A stretch of DNA of 5,790 nucleotides. Source: JAKQIM01 sp964633225. GTDB taxonomy: Bacteria; Chloroflexota; Anaerolineae; Anaerolineales; UBA4823. The stretch spans positions 1 to 5,790 of the forward strand of contig CAZWFQ010000143.1 of the NCBI GenBank assembly GCA_964633225.1. The letters are read 5' to 3'. A program made the translations under genes and the position numbers. Numbering within the stretch: the stretch's first letter is position 1; each line of letters opens with the position of its first letter. The notes under the pieces are model-generated. The model saw nothing but the letters and a program-made list of their open reading frames with translations. It made no database searches and was not told the origin of the DNA. This document shows, one piece after another, positions 1 through 5,572 of this stretch.

Positions 1-11
1 TGATCCCAATA

Positions 12-71
12 TGGTTGACATGTTAACTAAATAAGCGTATACTACAGCCCGTTTAGTTAACATGTCAACCA
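12..71. promoter_or_regulatory. Paired MarR-type operator, 20-bp perfect inverted repeat
   Basis: Bases 12-31 and 52-71 are exact reverse complements (20 bp), separated by 20 bp. Each arm also contains its own 14-bp near-palindrome, GTTGACATGTTAAC (14-27) and GTTAACATGTCAAC (56-69), with one asymmetric base pair per half. The two palindrome centres are 42 bp apart, about four helical turns, so two dimers would sit on the same DNA face. MarR proteins commonly bind palindromes of this size and repress their own operons. Autoregulation by the adjacent MarR gene is therefore the natural inference, with one site over the -35 box and the other just downstream of the start site. Confidence 0.8.
15..43 (+). 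promoter_or_regulatory. Sigma70-type promoter of the MarR operon
   Basis: A perfect -35 box TTGACA (15-20) is followed by a 17-bp spacer and a 5/6 -10 box TATACT (38-43). The start of transcription should fall near position 50, leaving a leader of about 70 nt before the MarR start codon. The -35 box lies inside the left arm of the long inverted repeat and the -10 box lies between the two arms, so a protein bound to the repeat would block RNA polymerase. Confidence 0.85.
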
Positions 72-109
72 ATTGATTCGCCCCCCGCGCTACAAATAAT
101 CTCATTGAC

Positions 110-115
110 AGGTGA
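110..115 (+). promoter_or_regulatory. Ribosome binding site deciding the MarR start
   Basis: AGGTGA lies 6 nt before the ATG at 122. A TTG in the same frame at 116 directly abuts this site and leaves no spacer, so the ATG is preferred. Confidence 0.7.
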
Positions 116-121
116 TTGAAT

Positions 122-562
122 ATGTCAGAAATCAGGGATATCTGGCTGCATGCCCATCATATGCTTCGTTCAGCCAGGAACATCATTAACCACGGTTTGC
201 AACCCTTGAACCTCAGCAGCGCCGAAGGGAATATCTTGTTGCATTTACTCACCCAAGGCCAGGGGGTTGTGCAAGAACAACTGGTTGAACAAATGGATGT
301 GAGCAAGCCCGCCATCTCGCGCGCCCTCGATTCGCTGGCGGCAAAAGGGTATATCACCCGGCAGCGTGATCTTGAGGACAAGCGCGCCTACCGCATCTGG
401 CTGACCAGCAAAGCCCTGGAGATTGGCCCATCCATTGAACAGGTTTACAACCATGTGTTTGCCCTGGCGCTGCAAGGCATTTCTCAGGATGAATTAGAGT
501 GTTTTATGAAGTTGTTCGGTCGCATCTCACAAAATTTTGCCCGCCAACAGGCGAGGAAGTAG
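122..562 (+). CDS. MarR-family winged-helix transcriptional regulator
   Basis: This is a 146-residue cytoplasmic DNA-binding protein, the usual length for MarR dimers. The winged-helix domain spans about residues 27-100. The recognition helix is around 61-77 (SKPAISRALDSLAAKGY), and the wing carries the family's Asp-x-x-Asp-Lys-Arg pattern as RDLEDKRAYRIWLT (82-95). Helical flanks at residues 1-26 and 101-146 would form the dimer interface. It is first in a three-gene operon, with a 9-nt gap to the kinase-like gene. A paired palindromic operator overlaps its promoter, so it very probably represses itself and the two membrane proteins, with release by an unknown small ligand. No cysteine-based redox switch stands out: the single Cys (about residue 127) is near the C-terminus. 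The family call is firm; the ligand is unknown. Confidence 0.93.
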   Translation: MSEIRDIWLHAHHMLRSARNIINHGLQPLNLSSAEGNILLHLLTQGQGVVQEQLVEQMDVSKPAISRALDSLAAKGYITRQRDLEDKRAYRIWLTSKALEIGPSIEQVYNHVFALALQGISQDELECFMKLFGRISQNFARQQARK

Positions 563-571
563 ATACCAGGC

Positions 572-1294
572 ATGCAAAGCGATTTAATAGGAATTGGCCT
601 GTATTTAGGCTTTCTCGTTGCCATTGGGCTGCCGATCGTGTTGTTCAAAGTATGCTGTAACCCGCCATTCGAAATCACTCGCAAGCTGTACCATCTCGTG
701 ATCACGCTGTCTATCTTCCCGCTGGTAACGGTATTCAGCACCTGGTATATGGCTGTGCTGGCTGCTTTCATGCTCGTGCTGCTGGCATACCCGGTGCTCG
801 CGTTGTTAGATCGCTCTACATTGTACACACGCATGATGGTGGAACGGAAGAAAGGCGAATTCAAAAGCAGCCTGATCATCGTGCAGTTATCCATGTCTAT
901 CCTGATTTTCATTTCCTGGGGATTGCTGGGCGAGCATTGGAAATATGTTGCCGTTGTAGCCGTGATGGCCTGGGGCTTGGGCGATGCCGCCGCGGCCTTG
1001 GTGGGCAAAGCCTTCGGACGCCGCCGCATCCACCATCCGCGCATTCAAGGGGCCAAGACCTACGAAGGGACGCTGGCGATGTTCATCGTAGCAGGCATGG
1101 CAATCTTCCTGACGCTGCTGATCTATGCTGGACAATCCTGGCAGGTCAGTACGATCATCGCCCTCCTCGTGGCTCCGGCAAGCGCGGCGGTTGAGTTGTT
1201 TTCTGACCGGGGCATGGATACATTGACCGTCCCTCTTTCGGTGGCTTTTCTGGTGATGCCGCTGATGTCATTCTTCACGTTCTTGGGCATGTGA
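572..1294 (+). CDS. Diacylglycerol/polyprenol kinase-family integral membrane protein (phytol/dolichol kinase-like)
   Basis: The protein has 240 residues with roughly seven hydrophobic segments. It matches the SEC59/DGK1/VTE5 family, CTP-dependent kinases of polyprenols, phytol or diacylglycerol, related to phosphatidate cytidylyltransferases. Visible family motifs are RKLYH (37-41), ERKKGEFKSS (91-100), the nucleotide/metal motif GDAAAALVGKAFG (137-149), KTYEGT (162-167), and a terminal motif with Glu208 followed by DTLTVPL (216-222). Relatives usually read Asp-Asn-Leu in the last motif; here Thr217 replaces Asn. A role in phosphorylating a membrane isoprenoid alcohol is inferred, and the substrate cannot be told. 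The ATG is 9 nt after the MarR stop. The nearest purine-rich element, GAGGAAG (553-559), is 12 nt upstream, so initiation probably relies on coupling to the upstream gene. It may be annotated elsewhere as phosphatidate cytidylyltransferase. Confidence 0.82.
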   Translation: MQSDLIGIGLYLGFLVAIGLPIVLFKVCCNPPFEITRKLYHLVITLSIFPLVTVFSTWYMAVLAAFMLVLLAYPVLALLDRSTLYTRMMVERKKGEFKSSLIIVQLSMSILIFISWGLLGEHWKYVAVVAVMAWGLGDAAAALVGKAFGRRRIHHPRIQGAKTYEGTLAMFIVAGMAIFLTLLIYAGQSWQVSTIIALLVAPASAAVELFSDRGMDTLTVPLSVAFLVMPLMSFFTFLGM

Positions 1295-1295
1295 T

Positions 1296-1943
1296 ATGGC
1301 ACTTTTATCGAAGGAACAAATCGCCAGCCGAGAGAAGACTTTACTGACCGCGCTTCTGTTGAGCGCGCCGGGGCCTTTGATCACCGGGTATGCCGCCTTT
1401 TCCAGTCATTCCACAACCCAATTGGCCGATTTTATCCGGCGAACGATGGAGCTGACGGCGATGGTTTTGGCCTGGTGGGTTTTCCGCCAGATTCACCGCA
1501 ATGCGCACCCGGATGCAGAAGGTCAAGCGCGGCTGGAGCGTGCAGCCGGACTTGGCGCCGCCGGTGCCATGATCTGCTCGGGGATTGTCATGCTGGTGAT
1601 TGTGATCTCGCGGCTGTCGGTATTTACTCCGAGTGGGAGGGTTACCTTGGGGTTAGTAATCGCCTTCCTGGGATTGCTGACCAACGGCTGGTTTTGGTGG
1701 CGCTATTCGGCCTTATTACGCGAACAGTATAATTCTGTCATCGCCGCCCAGCAAACCTTGTACCGCGCCAAAGCATCGGTGGATCTGTGTGTCGTCATCG
1801 CCCTGGCTGCAGTCGTCATTGCACCCACCCACCCGGTGACACGCTATGTGGATATCTTCGGTTCCGCCATCGTTGCCGTTTACCTGCTGTGGAGCGGGCT
1901 GCGGATGGCGCGGTCTCACCTGAATTCCTTGATATTCCATTAA
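1296..1943 (+). CDS. Cation-diffusion-facilitator-like membrane protein with altered metal site
   Basis: The protein has 215 residues and about six hydrophobic segments (near 16-34, 50-66, 86-106, 116-135, 164-178, 186-204). The layout resembles the CDF membrane domain: an Ala-Asp motif opening helix 2 (44-45), a His-Pro...Arg-x-Glu stretch after it (71-82), a long middle loop, an Ala...Asp motif opening helix 5 (158-163), and a Tyr-Val-Asp followed by helix 6 (184-186). The C-terminal cytoplasmic domain of normal CDF proteins is absent, as the protein ends about 10 residues after helix 6. By motif alignment, the four metal-coordinating positions would be Arg48, Glu52, Lys159 and Asp163, where transporters have His/Asp, Asp, His and Asp. 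Metal transport is therefore doubtful. It starts 1 nt after the kinase-like stop with no clear Shine-Dalgarno, so it is translationally coupled. The CDF relation is by eye; the operon placement is firm. Confidence 0.68.
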   Translation: MALLSKEQIASREKTLLTALLLSAPGPLITGYAAFSSHSTTQLADFIRRTMELTAMVLAWWVFRQIHRNAHPDAEGQARLERAAGLGAAGAMICSGIVMLVIVISRLSVFTPSGRVTLGLVIAFLGLLTNGWFWWRYSALLREQYNSVIAAQQTLYRAKASVDLCVVIALAAVVIAPTHPVTRYVDIFGSAIVAVYLLWSGLRMARSHLNSLIFH

Positions 1944-1959
1944 GGTCTTTCATTCCCGC

Positions 1960-1989
1960 TTGCGAAACCTGGAACATTTGTGCTATAAT
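1960..1989 (+). promoter_or_regulatory. Orphan plus-strand promoter with extended -10
   Basis: TTGCGA (1960-1965, 4/6) is followed by an 18-bp spacer and a perfect TATAAT (1984-1989) preceded by TGC, an extended -10 element. Transcription would start near 1996. It points into the intergenic region and then antisense into rarD, and no full-length gene follows on this strand. Confidence 0.6.
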
Positions 1990-2001
1990 GGGATTGCCCA
2001 T
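1988..2001. promoter_or_regulatory. Palindrome at the orphan promoter's start site
   Basis: ATGGG (1988-1992) and CCCAT (1997-2001) are perfect 5-bp arms around a 4-nt spacer, overlapping the -10 box and the expected start of transcription. It could be an operator half-site pair or a 5' hairpin in the transcript. The arms are short, so chance is possible. Confidence 0.35.
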
Positions 2002-2016
2002 AGAAAGGGTTTCCCC

Positions 2017-2085
2017 ATGACCACCCCTCGCCGCCCTGCTCGGCAACCCCAACCTCCGATCTGCCATCACTCCTCTCCCCCATAG
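2017..2085 (+). CDS. Possible 22-codon Pro-rich mini-ORF
   Basis: An ATG at 2017 lies 7 nt after AAAGGG (2004-2009), downstream of the orphan promoter, and runs 22 codons to a TAG at 2083. The peptide is rich in Pro, Arg and His, starting MTTPRRPARQP. Its composition simply reflects C-rich DNA, and nothing in it resembles a known leader peptide or small protein. It could be a leader peptide, a remnant of a lost gene, or a chance reading frame. I favour chance or remnant over a functional product. Confidence 0.2.
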   Translation: MTTPRRPARQPQPPICHHSSPP

Positions 2086-2112
2086 TCGTTCCTCGTTGTT
2101 TGAGTCGTTCCT
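2084..2112. repeat. 10-nt direct repeat, 19-bp period
   Basis: AGTCGTTCCT occurs at 2084-2093 and again at 2103-2112, separated by 9 bp. It lies in the gap between the convergent operons and leads straight into a pyrimidine tract. No target-site duplication or element ends are visible around it. Confidence 0.6.
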
Positions 2113-2136
2113 TTTTTCCTCCCCCTTCTCCCCTCC
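2108..2136. other. 29-nt uninterrupted homopyrimidine tract
   Basis: Every base from 2108 to 2136 on the plus strand is C or T, including a run of six T at 2112-2117. The region from about 2020 is also strongly C-rich on this strand. No stable stem precedes the T run, so it is not a convincing intrinsic terminator in either direction. Such tracts can adopt unusual structure or stall polymerase, which is speculation here. Confidence 0.6.
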
Positions 2137-2157
2137 ATCCACTATCCACTATTCACT
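2137..2157. repeat. Heptamer tandem repeat spanning the rarD stop
   Basis: Three 7-nt units lie in tandem: ATCCACT (2137-2143), ATCCACT (2144-2150) and ATTCACT (2151-2157). The third unit contains the rarD stop codon (TCA at 2153-2155 on this strand). Copy-number change in this repeat would alter only the sequence after the stop. Confidence 0.7.
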
Positions 2158-3043
2158 CCTGGCTCTTCACTTCTTCCGCCCTCCACCGCACCCACAGCCC
2201 CTCCAGCGTATACACCACCAGCGCCGTCCAGATGATGATAAATCCCACCAGGCGCGATGGCGGGAAGGGCTCTTTGTACACCAGCACCCCCAGCAAGAAC
2301 TGCAAGGTCGGGGCGATGTACTGCAAGAAACCGATCATCGAGAGCGGGATGCGCCGGGCGGCTGTGCCAAAGAGCAAGATGGGGATCGAAGTCACTGCCC
2401 CGGTCAGGAAGAGCATCACGGTCACAAAGCTGCCCTGGGTCGCAAAGGAGGCCCCCCCGCTGAACTGCAAGTACACCAGGTAGGCCAGGGCCGGCAGGAA
2501 CATAGTCGTGGTCTCGATGGTGAAGCCCTGCACCGAGCTCAGCGGGGCCGTCTTTTTGATCAACCCGTACAGGCCAAAGCTGAACGCCAGCACCAGCGCA
2601 ATCCACGGCAGCCGGCCGTAATCCACCGTCAGGTACAGCACCCCCACCACCGCCAGCCCCACCGCCGCCACCTGGCCGCGCCGCAGCCGCTCACCTAAGA
2701 ACAGCACCCCCAACAGCATGCTGACCAATGGGTTGATAAAGTAACCCAGGCTCGTCTCGACGATGAACCCGGCATTGACCCCCCAGATATAAGTGAACCA
2801 GTTGACCGAGAGCAGGGCCGCCGCCAGCGCATACGTGCCCAGGATGCGCGGCTGGCGCAGGGCCGGCTTCAGCCAGCCCCAATCTTTGCGCAGGGTCAGG
2901 ATGGCGATCACAAACAGCAGCGACCAGACCATGCGGTGCCCCAAGATCTCCAGCGCCGGCACCTGGTGGATGGCGCGCCAGAAGATGGGCAGCAGGCCCC
3001 ATAAGATGTAGGTAGCGATACCGATCAGAATGCCTGTATTCAT
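2153..3043 (-). CDS. rarD: RarD-type EamA/DMT-family permease
   Basis: This 296-residue inner-membrane protein has about ten hydrophobic helices, the normal size for RarD-type members of the drug/metabolite transporter superfamily. Characteristic stretches are YILWGLLPIFWR (12-23), EILGHRMVWS (32-41), NWFTYIWGVN (81-90), the strongly conserved SLGYFINPLVS (98-108), GERL (117-120), PWIALVLAFSFGLYGLIKK (146-164) and GFLQYIAPTLQFLLG (238-252). RarD is known as 'chloramphenicol-sensitive protein', but its substrate is not established. The ATG at 3043 has AAAAGG (3057-3052) 8 nt upstream, which supports this start. It is third in the minus-strand operon, 84 bp after the hydrolase gene, with an inverted repeat in that gap just before its ribosome binding site. 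The C-terminal tail after helix 10 is short and charged. Confidence 0.92.
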   Translation of the reverse strand: MNTGILIGIATYILWGLLPIFWRAIHQVPALEILGHRMVWSLLFVIAILTLRKDWGWLKPALRQPRILGTYALAAALLSVNWFTYIWGVNAGFIVETSLGYFINPLVSMLLGVLFLGERLRRGQVAAVGLAVVGVLYLTVDYGRLPWIALVLAFSFGLYGLIKKTAPLSSVQGFTIETTTMFLPALAYLVYLQFSGGASFATQGSFVTVMLFLTGAVTSIPILLFGTAARRIPLSMIGFLQYIAPTLQFLLGVLVYKEPFPPSRLVGFIIIWTALVVYTLEGLWVRWRAEEVKSQE

Positions 3044-3057
3044 AAATTAAACCTTTT

Positions 3058-3124
3058 ACCGCCGAGACGCAGAGAACGCAGGGCTAGATTGATTAAAACT
3101 CAGCGCACTCTGCGTCCCTGCGGT
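3058..3124. repeat. Imperfect 26-bp inverted repeat between the hydrolase gene and rarD
   Basis: Arms 3058-3083 and 3099-3124 pair at about 20 of 26 positions, with a perfect 9-bp core GACGCAGAG (3066-3074) against CTCTGCGTC (3108-3116) and perfect 5-bp ends ACCGC/GCGGT. The loop is 15 nt and AT-rich. The element fills almost the whole gap, ending 3 nt before the upstream gene's stop and abutting the rarD Shine-Dalgarno. In the minus-strand RNA it would fold into a long hairpin, but no U run follows, so a standard terminator is unlikely. The sequence style suggests a small interspersed palindromic element; that is inference. Confidence 0.72.
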
Positions 3125-3127
3125 GGA

Positions 3128-3544
3128 TCAAGCTTTCTTTAAGTGCGCTTTCAACAGCTCCACGGCCTCTTCAGGGGTCTCGTAGGCCCGCACGCTCAGG
3201 TGTGGGTCGGGGTTGCCGGTGATCATCTTCGAGACCTTGACCCCCTGGCGATGCAGGCACAGCACCGGCTTGCCCAACCCCAGCGCGTAGCCGATCTCGT
3301 AGCCCACGCCGTGGGAGGGGGTGCTGATTTCGGCTACCAGCAGGTCGCAGCCGCGCATCCACTCTGTATCGCGGTGGTAAATATCGTCCGCCGCGGTGAT
3401 GTGTTCTAAGGCCACCACGTCTGAGCCAGCCAGCAGGGCGGTGGGCACATTGTGCCCCTCGGCCAGCAGGGCCGCCACCAATTGCTGGTAGATGGCCTCA
3501 TCCTTGCGCCCCCCGGTGATCGAACAGGCAAAGTAAATGTTCAT
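3128..3544 (-). CDS. 2'-deoxynucleoside 5'-monophosphate N-glycosidase (DNPH1/Rcl-like)
   Basis: This 138-residue cytosolic protein belongs to the nucleoside 2-deoxyribosyltransferase superfamily and reads most like mammalian DNPH1 (Rcl). Those enzymes hydrolyse the glycosidic bond of deoxynucleoside monophosphates to free base and deoxyribose 5-phosphate. Positions matching Rcl active-site residues are all kept: Tyr4 (Rcl Tyr13), Asp59 (Asp69), Ser77 (Ser87), Glu83 in GVGYEIG (Glu93) and Ser105 in SKMI (Ser117). The opening YFACSITGGRKD (4-15) and GKPVLCLHR (91-99) are also family hallmarks. The ATG at 3544 is chosen over a TTG at 3547: its first base is the last base of the ABC gene's stop (TGATG), and GGGA at 3554-3551 gives a 6-nt spacer. 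It is co-translated with the exporter upstream. A role in nucleotide-pool cleaning is likely; a true deoxyribosyltransferase is the main alternative. Confidence 0.87.
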   Translation of the reverse strand: MNIYFACSITGGRKDEAIYQQLVAALLAEGHNVPTALLAGSDVVALEHITAADDIYHRDTEWMRGCDLLVAEISTPSHGVGYEIGYALGLGKPVLCLHRQGVKVSKMITGNPDPHLSVRAYETPEEAVELLKAHLKKA

Positions 3545-5505
3545 CAATTTTCCCGCTTGAATTGCGTCTCGTAGAGTTGGGCGTACATCCCGCCCTGGGC
3601 CAGCAGGGTGCGGTGGTCGCCGCGTTCGATCACCCGGCCGCGGTCGAAGACCAGGATCTGGTCGGCAGCCAGGATGGTGCTCAGGCGGTGGGCGATGACG
3701 ATGCTCGTGCGCCCCTGCATCACGCGCTTGAGCGCCTCTTGGATCAGGGCTTCCGATTCGCTGTCCAGGTGGCTGGTGGCTTCGTCCAGCACCAGCAGGC
3801 GCGGGTTCTTCAAGATGACGCGTGCCAGGGCCAGGCGCTGCTTCTCGCCGCCCGAGAGGCGGTAGCCGCGCTCGCCGACCACCGTGTCGTAGCCCTCCGG
3901 CAGCCCGGCAATGAAATCGTGCAGGTTGGCGGCCTGGCAGGCGGCCTCGATCTCCGCCTGCGTAGCTTCCAGGCGGGCGTAGAGCAGGTTGGTGCGGATG
4001 GTGTCGTGGAACAGGTGCGTCTCTTGCGTCACCATGCCGATTTGCGAGGAGAGCGAGTCGAGCGTCACGTGGCGCAGGTCGTGCCCATCCAGCAGGATGC
4101 GCCCCTGGGTGGGGTCGTAGAGACGGGGGATCAGGTAGGTCAGGGTGGTCTTGCCAGCCCCGCTCGGCCCCACCAGGGCCACCAATTGGCCCGGCTGGGC
4201 GCTGAAGCTGACGCGTTCCAGGGCGTTGAGGCGCGCCTGGCTGTGGGTGGCTTCTTCCCCGCCCCCTTCGTCCATCCCGGCAGATGGGGCATTGGCCCGG
4301 CTTGGCTTCTGCGCCTCTTGCGCGCCCTCGCCAGAGAGTACGGCCTTGATATCGTCCATGCGTCCGAAGCGCTTTACCTCGCTGAGCAGGGCCTTGTCGC
4401 TGCTGTCGTACTGGAAGGTGACATCTTCAAACACCAGCGCGCCAATCTTCTCCAAAACCACGGCATCCGGCGTTTCGACGATCTCTTGCGGCAGGTCGAT
4501 CACCTCGAAGACGCGCTCGAAAGAGACCATCGAGGTGGCAAATTCCACCGGCGCATTGGCCAGCCCTTGCAGCGCGCCGTACAGCATGCCCATGTATGAG
4601 ACGAAGGCCACGATGGTGCCGATGGTGAAGGTATCTCGGATCACCAGGTAACCGCCGATGCCGTACACCAGGGCGTTGCCGATTGCACCGACCAGGCCAA
4701 TGATAACAATAAAGATCGAGCCGACTACTGCCCGTTCTACGCCCACCTGGCGCACGCCGCCGGCGCGTTGTTGAAAGCGCGCCACCTCAGCCTGCTGGCG
4801 CCCAAACAGCTTGACCAGCAGCGCGCCGCTGATGTTGAGCGTTTCGTTCATCATGGCATTCATGGCGGCATTGGCATCCATGCCTTTGCGGGCGATATCT
4901 CGCAGGCGGGTGCCCATGCGCCGCGCCGCCAGGATGAAAAGCGGCAGGATCAGCACGCTGACGATGGTCAGCCGCCATTCCATGCTGATCATCACAATCA
5001 GCAAGGCGATGGCTTCAATGACGTTGGTGATGATGCCCACAATGGTGTTGCTGATGGCGTTCTGTGCGCCTACCACGTCGTTGTTCAGGCGGCTCATCAG
5101 CTCGCCGACCTTGGTGTTGGTGAAGAAGCGCAGCGACATGCGCTGCAGGCGGTTGAAGAGTGCCACGCGCAGGTCGTAAATCACCCCTTCGCCCACGCTG
5201 GCATTCAAGCGGCGTTGAACCACGTTCACCCCGCCGCGCAGGGCCGGTATGGCAAGCAGGGCCAGGGCCAGCCACACCAGCCGTTGAACGTCCTTGGTGG
5301 GGATGGTGTGGTCGATCAGGTCGCGCATCACCAGCGGGGTGAGCAGCGTCAGGCCGGCGGTGACCAAAATGGTGACCAACATGCCAATGATCTGCCCGCG
5401 GTAGGGCAGGGCATAGCCCAACACGCGCCGCAGCAAGGCCCAGGTAACCGTCGGTTTTTCGTCTGGTGAGCTAATAATTGAATGCCATCCGCCGCCATGC
5501 ATCAT
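3544..5505 (-). CDS. ABC exporter half-transporter, fused membrane and ATPase domains
   Basis: The 653-residue protein is a type-IV (MsbA/LmrA-like) half-transporter, expected to act as a dimer in the cytoplasmic membrane. The membrane domain with about six helices covers roughly residues 30-320. The ATPase domain covers about 357-645 and has every motif: A-loop Tyr366, Walker A GPSGAGKTT (446-454), Q-loop Gln494, signature LSGGE (550-554), Walker B LLVLDE (570-575), D-loop SHLD (578-581; SALD is commoner) and H-loop His606. Catalytic Glu575 and His606 are present, so it should hydrolyse ATP. Residues about 369-427 form an insertion between the A-loop strand and Walker A, with a helix-like part (372-392) and a Gly/Glu-rich low-complexity part (393-424). 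The start at 5505 is supported by AAAGGA (5518-5513) with a 7-nt spacer. It is the first gene of the operon and overlaps the next gene by 1 nt. The substrate (lipid, drug or peptide) cannot be told. Confidence 0.94.
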   Translation of the reverse strand: MMHGGGWHSIISSPDEKPTVTWALLRRVLGYALPYRGQIIGMLVTILVTAGLTLLTPLVMRDLIDHTIPTKDVQRLVWLALALLAIPALRGGVNVVQRRLNASVGEGVIYDLRVALFNRLQRMSLRFFTNTKVGELMSRLNNDVVGAQNAISNTIVGIITNVIEAIALLIVMISMEWRLTIVSVLILPLFILAARRMGTRLRDIARKGMDANAAMNAMMNETLNISGALLVKLFGRQQAEVARFQQRAGGVRQVGVERAVVGSIFIVIIGLVGAIGNALVYGIGGYLVIRDTFTIGTIVAFVSYMGMLYGALQGLANAPVEFATSMVSFERVFEVIDLPQEIVETPDAVVLEKIGALVFEDVTFQYDSSDKALLSEVKRFGRMDDIKAVLSGEGAQEAQKPSRANAPSAGMDEGGGEEATHSQARLNALERVSFSAQPGQLVALVGPSGAGKTTLTYLIPRLYDPTQGRILLDGHDLRHVTLDSLSSQIGMVTQETHLFHDTIRTNLLYARLEATQAEIEAACQAANLHDFIAGLPEGYDTVVGERGYRLSGGEKQRLALARVILKNPRLLVLDEATSHLDSESEALIQEALKRVMQGRTSIVIAHRLSTILAADQILVFDRGRVIERGDHRTLLAQGGMYAQLYETQFKREN

Positions 5506-5572
5506 CAGTGTGTCCTTTGAGATTATCTCTTAACAGGGATATCGGTTTATGGTTGTCATTGGTGAGCTTTTG

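Noticed and set aside
116..121. TTG at 116 as the MarR start codon
   Set aside because: It directly abuts the AGGTGA ribosome site, leaving no spacer; the ATG at 122 is correctly spaced.
484..1044. Minus-strand open frame of 186 codons
   Set aside because: It is antisense to the MarR and kinase-like genes, both clearly coding, and has no family resemblance.
1944..1972. Possible terminator stem after the CDF-like gene (GGT-TTTC against GAAACC)
   Set aside because: The stem is short and bulged with a 12-nt loop and no T run, so it does not support a terminator call.
2084..2157. Short repeats as a CRISPR array
   Set aside because: The units are 7-10 nt without regular spacers, and no cas genes are present.
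3058..3124. Inverted repeat read as an intrinsic terminator
   Set aside because: No U run follows the stem in the minus-strand RNA, and the rarD ribosome site comes immediately after it.
3545..3547. TTG at 3547 as the hydrolase start codon
   Set aside because: The adjacent ATG at 3544 gives the normal family N-terminus, a usable Shine-Dalgarno and a standard TGATG overlap.
3562..4599. Plus-strand open frame of 345 codons
   Set aside because: It lies opposite the ABC ATPase gene, which carries every family motif; the composition (Gln, His, Ala, Val rich) is typical of an antisense shadow in GC-rich DNA.
4768..5469. Plus-strand open frame of 233 codons rich in His and Gln
   Set aside because: It is the shadow of the ABC membrane domain; no domain or ribosome site supports it.
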